Below, in pieces: positions 48,157 to 58,195 of a DNA stretch of 64,000 bases. Position 1 is the stretch's first letter; every line of letters begins with the position of its first letter. This DNA comes from Ectocarpus siliculosus (Eukaryota > Sar > Phaeophyceae > Ectocarpales > Ectocarpaceae). The position numbers and the translations under genes are program-made. Location of the stretch: positions 147,211-211,210 of the forward strand of contig FN649739.1 of NCBI GenBank assembly GCA_000310025.1, written 5' to 3'. Below the pieces are notes generated by a model. The model saw only the letters and a list, made by a program, of their open reading frames with translations, made no database searches and had not been told where the DNA came from.

Positions 48157-51100
48157 ATGTCATCTCTCGCCTACACGGCGCCTGCAGGCACCAGCGAGCG
48201 TGTCGCAACGCTCCGCTCCCTGGCGTGCATCCGGGAACGCTGCGGGGTGATCTTCGATGCGGCGAAATCGGACAAGCTCGCCCACTTCCGTCTCGATCTC
48301 TCCAAGATGGACGACGTTGCCACCTTCGTGCAAGGTGCAGCATCAAGCAGTAGTGTATCGGAGCGAAGCTAGGGGGTTTGTGCGAGCTGTCCCTGCGTTT
48401 GTCGTGGTCCTGTTTTACACGGAAATAGAAACGCCCGGAGCATGTGATGTGCGCTGAGTTCAACATGCACAGCCTTGCCGTTCTTTTTGGCGACCACTCG
48501 CGCGATCTTCCCAACAACCACAGCAGTAGCTCTTGTACAAGTACAAGTACAAGTACAAGTACAGGCGTCGGGAGATGATAGCGCCATTTGCTTGCACTGC
48601 TGTAGACACCAAAGGACCGGAGCCCAATGCCGTGACGCTGCGCGTACGGTATACCATGCAAGCACACTATTGAATGGCGCGTCTCTCTTTCGTCGGTATT
48701 CAGCTGTGAGCCTTTCCGGGCCGGTGGCCCCTTTCTTGTAGGACGAAAGCATAGAACGAGGAAGCCAATTGACGGCGTTCATCAGGGGGAAACTGCTGTG
48801 CCTGTAGCATGGGATCGTGCACTATGTAAGGCTCGTGCATGCGGCAGTGCTCGCGCTCATAAGTACGAGCCACACAATAGCGTCGCTCAGCGTGGTTCAG
48901 AAGTAAGTGCGGCAGCAGTACGTGACGGTGTATATCATACCCCCCGCTCATGTGTGTTTGATTGTATGCTACATAGATATTTTCGAGAAGAGACCGTCTG
49001 TAGGTGGAGGCGAGGAGGCTTCAGATCATTCTGCCGCTGTAGAAAATCCGACTCGTCAAATCGCATGCTGTGTACTTATGGGCGAAAAGCAGAACCTGGA
49101 AAGCGAGCAGTGAGGGCCTCCCAGGAAATGAACTGCTGTGTTTCTTGCCATGATGGTGTACACCGCTGTATCTCGCAATCACAACCGTGAGAGCTTTCGA
49201 GGTACAAGTGAATGGCAAATGCTTGTTTATCTGTGGCCTGCACGATCTCATCATTCCTCGACTGCTCGTTTACCGCTACGACAGCCGTCACCTCTTATCA
49301 TCATTGCATCTCATTTCATGTCATTTCATGCGATTAGGCGAGACGACGCTGTACCCTCTTCCAGCCTGGCACAGCAGTTTCGGGCCATGTGCGTCAACCC
49401 AATTTCCACATCAGAAATGACGCACACGTGACTACCCGGCGATGCACAGTCCGATGACTGCGGCACGTTCTGCACTAGCTGGACGAATGACGAAGCGAAG
49501 TCAGTCCCCCCCCTTCGTGTGCTCCCCCTGGAACGAAAGGCCTCATGGACCGTGACTACAGCAGCTACGACGACGTGCCTTACCACTCCCGTTGGCGGCA
49601 CTTCGAGGCGGGCGGGCTCGACCGCACGGCGCGCCTTACAGCTGCCTGGGACGGCAGCAAGAGTTGCGACGAATTAGGTGGGTACCTGTAGAACGCAAAA
49701 TAGCCCTTCTTGGTGTTTCGGTATCTCTACCTGTTGAATACCTCGTACCATTCCGTTTGAAAGGCATGGTCTTGTGGCGAATTTGTACTTCCACTAGGTT
49801 ACCTATTTCGAAGTTCGTAGCAAGTACAGAGAGAGATATCAAAGAATCTCCGACGTGCGTCGGGTATATCGTTGCCCCTGACATGCACGTCTCCGCAGAT
49901 CCCGATTCATCCAAACACGTTGAGGATCGGATGACAGGAAACCCCACAACCCTACATGTTTTCGGCTCTCATCGAAGCACCCACAACGCCCGATGATTCC
50001 GGTTCCCACGAAGCGTGAAGTGACGTGGAAGTAGTTTTCCATGCACCTTGGGAGGCGGTTGGGAACCTCACGGAAGGCTCGGCTGGCTATGTTGTCGCGA
50101 ACCGCCAAGACTTTTTCTCACCTCTGTCTTTTGAGGTATGCATGCGTAGGCATATGATGGTCCTAGACTATACTACTTGTGGACGGCAATACCCAGTTGA
50201 CTTTGTCCGAAGGTAATAGCCCCTTTCCGGCGTACGGTTGCCAACAACGGTGCTGATGCTGCTGCACGCTTTCCTTGGGGGCGACAAACATGCCAAACGA
50301 CCAGAGGACCGTAAGACACAACATGATGCGATCCCTTGGTTTCAGTTTCCTCTTGCCTTCCCCTGTGCCCCTTCTTGCTCCCTGTCAGAATACCGCCGAC
50401 CTCTCCCCCTTTCGTACTGCTCGATTCTAGTGTTTAGAGCGTTTGGAAGCACCTTCAGCCACAGACATGTCCGTATTGTCCACAAACGTGTCTGCGGTTG
50501 CCACTATACAACCTATTCTCAAGGCTACCTTGATGTTTAGAGCGTTTGGAAGCACCTTCAGCTACAGACATGTCCGCATTGTCCACAGACGTGTCTACGG
50601 TTACCACTATTCCAATTCGCAAAGCAACCTCTCGTAGCTGCTGCTTTGATCCCCGTCGCCGCTGGTGACGAAATCGCCATAACTCTTCCTTCCTAACTCG
50701 TGTTGGCAATTCCTCGAAGATATCTGGTGGATCCGACGCCATAATCACGTTTTAAGAGGCTGACGGTCCGACCGCATGTGTGGCGGAAAAGAAAAAAAAA
50801 ACGTCCGCACGTGAGAACCTCTATTATACTTTTTCGGCCGTGGCTGGGATTCTTAGCTGCTGGGGAAATGCTGTGCATGGTCGCTATAGAGGTTTTCGTG
50901 TAGGGGTTCGAGGGCACAAATGGGGCTCAAGTTCTTGGATCGTTATTGTTTTTTTGGCTCATTTTTTTAGCTCTCACGTTCCCAAGTGCGGGAGCTTTCT
51001 GTTTTTTCAACATTTATTTCCTGGACTGCCCTGCCCTGCCCCGCCCTTCCCCGCCCTTCCCTGCCCTGCCCTGCCCTGCCCTGCCCTGCCCTGCCCTGCC

Positions 51101-54100
51101 CTGCCCTGCCCTGCCCTGCCCTGCCCTGCCCTGCCCTGCCCCCACCGACTGCTGTCTCAGAGAAAGCGCGGCGTCTGGTAGACCTAGTCGTCACCTCCGT
51201 GCTCCTCGATGCCGGCGCTGGCGACGTCTGGAAGTACACGGAAAAGTCCACGGGTTTCGAGGCGGGCCGAAGCGAGGGGCTCGGCGTCGCCAGCTTCCAC
51301 ATGTTCGGGGCCGGGGCGTTCTCGAGCGACACGGGCAGTAACCCACACCGGGCAGACTCGTTGGGGTTGAAGGGGCTCGCGGACGATTCCGTGAGGAGGG
51401 CGTTCCAGGTGGATGATGGCGTTAACCCTCTCGTGGGCTGCGACGGAAGAACCCAGGTCCGTGTGTAATGTGGTATGTTTCTAGAGTCTCGTGCTTGTTA
51501 CTGCTGTACCTGTGTATGTTCTTCGTTCATATATTGTATGGTACGAGACTCCGGACCCTCTCACTAAAAGACTGCATGTGACAGTCTAAATGTATAGAGT
51601 CTCGTGCTCGTTATGTGTAGGCTATGGTGTTTCTGGTGGGCTGCGACGGGAAGAACCCAGGTCCGTCTGTGTTTTGGTATGTTTCTAGATTCTCGTGCCT
51701 ACTACATGTATCTGTAGACTGTTATATGTTTCTGGTATGTACTTAAGAGTCTCATGCCTATTACATATGCCTGGTTTGTTTTTGGAGTCTCGCCGGTTCG
51801 TCGGTAGGGTAATTGGGCTCTATGGAAGACAAGCTTTTCCTTCCTTTTGGCTCTGGCAACCGGGGATGTTCCCTTCACGTCCCCGAGTCTACCGCGTGTG
51901 CCGTTTTCGTTACGCCAAACGAATGATTTTGGTGCAGGTGCTCAAGCGGTTGGGTACGGCCCTTGAACAACACCCGGTGTTCTTCGAGGCAGGAGGAATC
52001 TTTAGGCCCGGTAACATGGTGGACTACCTCCTCGCCCAAGCTAGCGACGACTCGAAGGTAAATATTCTGGCGCTGCAACAGACGAGATAGCGGGGCGCCT
52101 TCAAGGCCTGGGGCGAACGGATACGTGTGTAGACCGTACTACAACCAAGAGCAGAGTGGGGCTGGTGGTTTCGATTCTGTCACTATTGTACAATAGCAGA
52201 CAGCTGAGGACAAAGCGCTTTCTTCCCTTGAATCGCTTACCAAATACTCTCTGCGCTTCTTTTTCTTCGAGCAGACCGTGTCCATCACCAAGGTGTGGGG
52301 GGTGGATTCTTCCCTTGGATATCTTTTGAATCGAATGTTCTCTGCGTGTCTTTTTCTTCGAGCAGAAAGTGTCCATCACCAAGATATGGGGAATGGTTTC
52401 TTCGCTTGGTTTTCTTTTGAATCGAATGTTCTTTACGCTTCTTTTTCTTCGAGCAGACCGTGTCCATCACCAAGGTGTGGGAGGTGGTAATGTACGGGTT
52501 CGAGGCCATGTGGCCTGCCGGGAGGACGGAGCTCGACGGGCGGAGCATGGGGGACGTTTGGGAGCACTCGGCTCTTCCGGACGATGGCAGCGGGTGGTCC
52601 AACCTCGTGCCTTTCCACAAGCTGTCGCAGTGGATGACATACTCGCTCATGGAGCCGCTGCAGGTGCTTGTCTGCTGTTGTTGGCGATGGTGGTAGAGAC
52701 GTGCCCATGTCATCTCTGCAGGCGTGTCCTCGATAATTTTTGTAGTTGTTGGTGCAACTGCTATTGTTGTCGCTATGGTACGGAGTGCGCGCTATCAACC
52801 CATTTACACTTTACAGTTCAGGCAATCAGGCTCAAAAACCGTGCATAATTTAGATTTAGATTCCACCACTGACGAGGTAGTGGAGTGAAGTCTGATGAGC
52901 ACGGTTAACGCAAGCATGTGGTGCTATCGCAGCCCCAACGGAAAATGAAGTCGTGTGGAAGTTGAGCGGACGGGGTACTACGGTGCACCTGCTGCTTGAC
53001 GCCAACGCTAACGTGTAAGTGCACAACAGCCCCTTTTTTTGTTAGTGTTATCCTGCGTGACGCCGGATGATACTTGTACGCTCAATGGGCACGACTGGAG
53101 TAGACTGGCGCCAGAACAGGCCGGAAACGGAAACACAAGAAACGTGAACTTTTACATTTTTCTCCATCAACGTCAGAAGTCATTTTCGCTATCCCCTTCG
53201 TGATTATTTCACCGCCGCAGCAGGCGGCCGGGTTGGTCTTGACGGAGACTGAGCTCATGACGGGTCTACCGGAATACCGCAACGGGGGTCTGCTGTTGGA
53301 CATGGGGCTGCTGGAAGCCAAGCACCCGGGGGTGACTGGACAAGCACATGGTCCAGAAGAAGAGGTGGGTGTTGGGTGTTGGCGTGCATTGTTTCAGGCT
53401 CATTTTCCCGCACGTTTATCCATATACCTGCGGCGGTTCATGGTGGTGCTTTAACCCGATGTCGTGCCCTCTTGCAAAGCGCGTGCGGTATTTTGCGTGA
53501 ATGTCGTTTTTAGATTGTTAGTTGATGTGAAGTCACTTTGAGGAGGGTGTCGTACAGTTTCGTTGCCATCGTTTCCTCCGGTGCTCGCCCTAGAGCATAG
53601 CGTAGCATTGCGCTCGTTTGACTGACGTACGAAAGCTCACGAGAGAGTGGCCACGATTGCGGCTGTCGGCAACCAGTAGATCACCGCCGGAGGGCGAAAA
53701 CAATCGCGACATGGTGTAATGTGCATACAACTAAGTGTCTAGACTTTACGGCATGCCGACGCTTTGGTTCAAGCATGCATCCTTTGATGGCGACTAAGAG
53801 GGCGCGTGATTGGAACTTATGATATCGCGCTGCCTCGCCAGGAATCGTGTACGAGGTGATTGTGTCTTTTGTTTTAGGGCCGTTCGAATCACAAATCACA
53901 CCGACAACCAAGTCGAAGAGGAAGAGTATTGTAGTGTAATGTGGGAAGTCCCCATTTGGCGTTGTGTTCGTGCTTGAGATTTCTTCTTTCTTTGTCGATC
54001 GCATGTACATGTATGAAACCCTAACTCTAGCCCTAACCCCCCTAACCCTATTCCGGTGCAGGTTATCGTGGAGTGGAGAGCGCTGACGGTGTGCCTCTTG

Positions 54101-55109
54101 GACGAGGTCGCGGCAGCCCTTCGACAAAAGCTGGGCAAGACGGAGAAAGAGTTTCCGCTGGTCAAGGTGCGAGGCAGGGGGTTCGTTCGCCTAACCCTAA
54201 CTCGCCTAACCCTAACTAACCCTAACCCTAACTAACCCTAACCCTACCTAACCCTAACCCTAACTAACCCTAACCCTAACTAACCCTAACCCTAACTAAC
54301 CCTAACCCTAACTAACCCTAACCCTAACTAACCCGCCTCACCCTAAGTGTTGGCGGATCGGTTCGAACAGGTACGTGCTGTTGTCACGTGGCTCGCCGCC
54401 GGTGGGCACACACTTCAATCCGTTCTGTTTTTTTTTGTGGCGTGTGTGTATGATGTACGATACGGACCCGATATCAGGAAAAATACGTCTTTGTTTTTGT
54501 CACAACGGATGTACCACACAGAGTCCAGGACGAGTTCGGTACACGGAGTATTTGACAAGGAGAAACGACAAGAAGCGATGGCATCACGCCTGTTTTGTTT
54601 TTGTTTTTGTTTTTGTTTTTGTAGCGGTTGGGGGCCGCCATGCTTTGATTGATCGAGGCTTGTTTTTTGTTTTCGATTTGGGTACCGATTGAAGCTGCTC
54701 GTGCGTCCCGGCTCGTTCGCGTCCTAGTGATTTTGTTGCCCAGATACTTTCTGCCGCTGAAGCCAACACCGATTCGGGGGGGGAGGGCATGCAGAATCAC
54801 CCCCCTCCCAGCTACCCCCATTCTTCGCCACCTTTTCTAAATGGTGCCGCCTCTGCTCCTTTTGCCGCGTTGTAGTTTGTCCAAGCAGGGTGCGTATTGT
54901 ATTGTTTTTGCGATCACCAACGCCCGTCCTCAACAAGAGGCGAACTGTGTAACTGTCGGAAGATGCTGACCCCACCTCCCCCTGACGAATTCTCGGAACA
55001 GATGCTTGAAGGGGGCACGTGGAAGGCCGGCCGGTACATGGCAAAGACGCTCAGGCCGCAGACCTGCGGGCCCCCCATCGAGATCGTCAGTGACGGCACC
55101 GTGTTTTGA
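48157..55109 (+). CDS. URC4: URC4/urg3-family (DUF1688) uracil catabolism protein
   Basis: Complete eight-exon gene, 431 aa: 48157-48334, 49540-49677, 51161-51456, 51938-52057, 52457-52663, 53221-53364, 54062-54166, 55002-55109. Every junction keeps phase. Family signatures run in the expected order: CIRERCGVIFDAAK and HFRLDLSKMDDVA (residues 27-55), VPYHSRWRHFEAGG (72-85), LVVTSVLLDAGAGDVW (about 113-128), VPFHKLSQWMTYSLMEPLQ (about 295-313), LTGLPEYRNGGLLLDMG-type block (exon 6), EWRALTVCLLDEV (exon 7), EGGTWKAGR and IVSDGTVF at the C-terminus. Yeast URC4 acts in the non-classical uracil-degradation (URC) pathway; its exact reaction is not established to my knowledge. The ATG chosen starts MSSLAYTAP, close to fungal N-termini. 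Introns carry large tandem repeats. Confidence 0.93.
48534..48566 (+). repeat. (ACAAGT)n microsatellite
   Basis: About five copies of the hexamer ACAAGT in URC4 intron 1. Confidence 0.9.
50432..50637 (+). repeat. 103-bp tandem duplication
   Basis: TTTAGAGCGTTTGGAAGCAC begins at 50433 and again at 50536. The following roughly 90 bp stay about 90% similar (CAGACATGTCCG, ATTGTCCACA, CACTAT). It lies in URC4 intron 2. Confidence 0.9.
51026..51142 (+). repeat. (CCCTG)n pentamer array at an intron end
   Basis: About 20 CCCTG units plus CCCTT/CCCCG variants occupy the end of URC4 intron 2. The array stops 18 nt before exon 3 (51161) and so replaces the usual polypyrimidine tract. Confidence 0.95.
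51433..51698 (+). repeat. Duplicated exon-3 end and splice donor in intron 3
   Basis: About 63 bp spanning the last 24 nt of exon 3, its donor (CAG|GTCCGT) and early intron (51433-51495) recurs at 51636-51698. The copy has one inserted G in the exon part. It provides a decoy donor about 200 bp downstream. Confidence 0.9.
52266..52482 (+). repeat. Triplicated 91-bp unit carrying the exon-5 acceptor
   Basis: TTTTTCTTCGAGCAG followed by GTGTCCATCACCAAG-type exon start occurs three times, with AG ends at 52274, 52365 and 52456 (exact 91-bp period). Only the third leads into the full exon. Entry at the first stays open for about 180 nt, then is frameshifted (182 is not a multiple of 3) and stops soon after. 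Confidence 0.95.
54017..54050 (+). repeat. Degenerate interstitial telomeric repeat upstream of URC4 exon 7
   Basis: Four CCCTAA-like units with interruptions, 12 nt before the exon 7 start (54062). They appear to serve as the polypyrimidine tract. Confidence 0.85.
54190..54347 (+). repeat. Interstitial telomeric array (CCCTAA)n downstream of URC4 exon 7
   Basis: About 157 bp of CCTAACCCTAACTAAC-type repeats, 23 nt after the exon 7 donor. The higher-order unit is 16 nt (one complete plus one extended hexamer plus four bases). Confidence 0.95.
54593..54622 (+). repeat. (TTTTTG)n microsatellite
   Basis: Five near-perfect TTTTTG units in URC4 intron 7. Confidence 0.9.
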
Positions 55110-58100
55110 TATATGATTCTGGGTCGTTTTGCTGGGCAGAGTTGGTCCTCTGCTTCTACAGTAGCCGCACGCGTTATTTCGAGGCGCAGATTGCGCGACC
55201 ACTGAAGAAACGACTGTTGTTTCGACAGCCCTGAATAAGGTAGCGGCTTACTTCCTCTTTGAGGGAAACCAAGTTAGTGTACGGTGGAGTTCAAGTTCTT
55301 AGGTATGAACACTTTTTGACTACACCCTCAAGGTTTAGGGCTAGATAGACTTTAGGGGCCATTTATTGGCCCCCCATCTTCTTCCACTCTGTTTTAGCTC
55401 GCGAAGAAGGGCATTGTTGTCTCCTTCTTTGAACTCCACAAGGGGGGCGCCGAGGCAGGCGGGGGCAACTATAGTCTAGTGTGGATGCTTTGTAGAGTGG
55501 AGGAGTAAGAGGGTACATGACAGGTCAATTCGCGGGACGATACCGCGAGTTCAACAGCGAAGTTGCGCCGCTTCGATTTGTGCTTGGGTGGCAAGCGCTT
55601 CTTTCTACTCTAGGACTCTAGGAGCAAGTGCGGAAGAAGCACTAGAAGCACCTCGCCCACCGATGGCAGGAGGCACTGGGCAACCTAGACCTTGGGTTGT
55701 TACAAAGTCTCGCTTTCTCTCTAGAGGAGTAGCTTGAGAACCTCGTCCCGGGTTTACCACGCTCCCGCCAGCTGTTGGCATTTGAATGTCGGTCGTCCCG
55801 GTAGTCTGGTTGATATCCTCGAAGACCTTCTATTATAGTGGTCAGGGTCAGGGATTCGTATCCCGACGCAAGCGAGCGTTCCTTGCGAAGTGAGGTTTTC
55901 TCTCGCTTTCGTTCCTGGCCTGGGTGGAAAGCGCTAGTTCGCGTGTACACAAAGGGAAGAGAGTGCGTCACTCTTAACGCATAAAAAGTCGAGGGCAAAG
56001 CTTCGCAGGAAGGGGTGGGTGGGTAGTGGATAGGCACCCTCAGGGAGAGGAATAACTTTTCTGTGGTCACGGGTTGGAGCAAACGGCGCAAGTGCTGTGA
56101 GCGCTGATTTGAAGTGAAGACAAAAAAAGAAAAGAAAATGGCTTTCAGACAAGAAAACGCTCCTTTGGGGGGGCAGTTTTGTATATACCTGCACACACTA
56201 TCCGCATCATCCAATCAGCGGGCGTCTTTTTCTCTTTGTTAGAATTTCGGATTGAAGGATCACTCCCATGTTCTTGATGAAGTGGCACCGCGTTCTGTAT
56301 GGGGCATGGGGTACAGCAGCAGTAGTCGAAATGTACATGATGGCAGGGCTACCCTCTTCTTCCAGCAGCCTCATGCATGTTGCACGAAGAATGTCAGCCC
56401 GTGTATTTAGCTCGGTTTTGTACAGCTGCTGGACTCGACACATGATCCGCGAAACAGTCAGTGTACCCGTACTACTACTTTGTTTCGGGACGAAACTGCC
56501 AACAGCCAAAGGAGGCGGTCGCAGGAAAAAAAACGCAACCCGACGGCAGCAACAATCAAGTCGAGTTCACAAATTAAACTGAATCGATCATTCATTGACG
56601 CCCTCGCCTCCCAAAAAAGAGCAGCGGAATATTTTTTTACAGAAAAACATGCGCCCGTCGCATTCTACATTCAAAAACAGGAGAGAAAGCTCCCACAACC
56701 AAAATTGCACTGCATTACCATATTACGCGATCAGACTTCCTGGATTCAAGAGTCAAAATGTCGACAAGACGTGACTAAAACAACCGGAAAGGCACAAACA
56801 CGAAGTGCTGAAAAAAAACAACAAAAGCAAAACACACCCGTTTTTCTTCTTCGAGCGAACAAGACACCATCCATCCTTGCCATACACGAAGAGAGGGAGA
56901 CCCACGAAAGCCAAAATCGCGGGATGCGGGCAGTTGCAGACACCGTCTTCGATAAGCGTGCGCGTCCGCGTAGTGTAAGCGCCGGTATTTCTACGCGATT
57001 TAGAATGTTTCAAACACAAGCACACGAACAGGCTTTTCAAGAGCTACAGCAGTACCCGCGAGTAGAGCAGAGCTCGACTCACCCCAACCCCCCAAGACGA
57101 GCTTGGTCTCTTTTCTTGTCTTTTTTGGAGAACCAAAAACACATACACGAAAAAACCCACAATAAAACCATAGCATGAAAAATACAGACGGACCTCGTGG
57201 TTCCTACTACCAGCGATTTCACCCCGTCACTAGGACACAAACAATGAGTTAGCCTCATCCACTTATAGCACGAACGTCAACTGACGAGAGCAGGGGACTG
57301 GCTCTCCAGTAACGAGCGCTCTCCATGACAAAGGTGGAGACTACATACCTACCCCAGGATCTAGAACGTCGCGCTTAGGGTTTTCTTAGGGTTAGCGGCC
57401 GTCCCGGTAGGATAAGGACCCTGCGTTTACCCAAGCGCGCATCCTACAGGTGAGAAGACGCCGCCATCAAACAGAAGGGGAACAACGGGGTAATACGCCA
57501 TAATCACGACCATGCAAGCGTTCGACGTGAATGGGTCCTAACCCCCCCCCCCCCCCCCCCCTCAAAAAATCCTCCAACAGTGTTCCAACTTGAAATAAAA
57601 TAAAAGTAACCTTCAACACCGGGGCCGGGGTGCGACTAGACCTAACTACATATGTTATGTTAGGGTGACATGATCTCCGGAGAGCACAGTTTCTGGGCGC
57701 GGCATCCGACCTCCTCGTCATGGGGCGGTATTTCCTTAAGGAAAACCGACTCGTTGCTGCACACGATCAATAGCGTTGCGGTGAAAGACAAAAATTGACC
57801 TGACACACCAAATCAGCGATGTTCTGGACCCAGGACAATCGCGTTCGACCGACCACAAAGCCAAGTCACGTACCACCTCAGTCGCCTCCCTCCAAGCAAT
57901 CGGGCCCCAGCTATTAGGCATACCGCCACATGACATGTTTCAACCGACACTTTCCAAGAGGCGATGCCTGAGCAACGGCTTTGCCACTTGTCCTACACCC
58001 TCGCCCTGACAACATGGCATTCGCCCCGCCCATCCCCTTGCGTGGGAATCTCTGGAACACGACGATGGTGATCGATTATCCCGATCGTTTTTCCTGCCAC

Positions 58101-58195
58101 GCCGAGAGGCAGCATTCTCCAACAAATCGCATCACACCGGTTGACCCGCACCATCTCCGACCAATCAACTCGCGCCAAAAAATCGCTCGGGCCAA
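55110..58195. other. Convergent intergenic region
   Basis: Lies between the 3' ends of URC4 (+) and the Cys-repeat membrane protein (-). It contains SINE copy 2, an A-rich stretch (56.5-57.2 kb) giving a long low-complexity plus-strand frame that I do not accept as a gene, two TTAGGG-like hexamers near 57380 and a 22-nt poly-C run at 57541. Confidence 0.5.
55791..56139 (+). mobile_element. tRNA-derived SINE, copy 2 (diverged)
   Basis: Same order as copy 1: tRNA-like head (TAGTCTGGTTGATATCCTCG and a degraded B box GGATTCGTATCC), the shared body (GTGTACACA, AGGGAAGAG, GGGTTGGAG, AAACGGC, AGTGCTGTGAGCGCTGATTT) and an A-rich tail. A-box and B-box substitutions suggest it is no longer active. Confidence 0.8.

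Noticed and set aside
56480..57178. 232-codon plus-strand ORF
   Set aside because: A-rich, Lys/Gln-rich low-complexity frame without ATG-context, splice partners or domains; more likely UTR or intergenic sequence.
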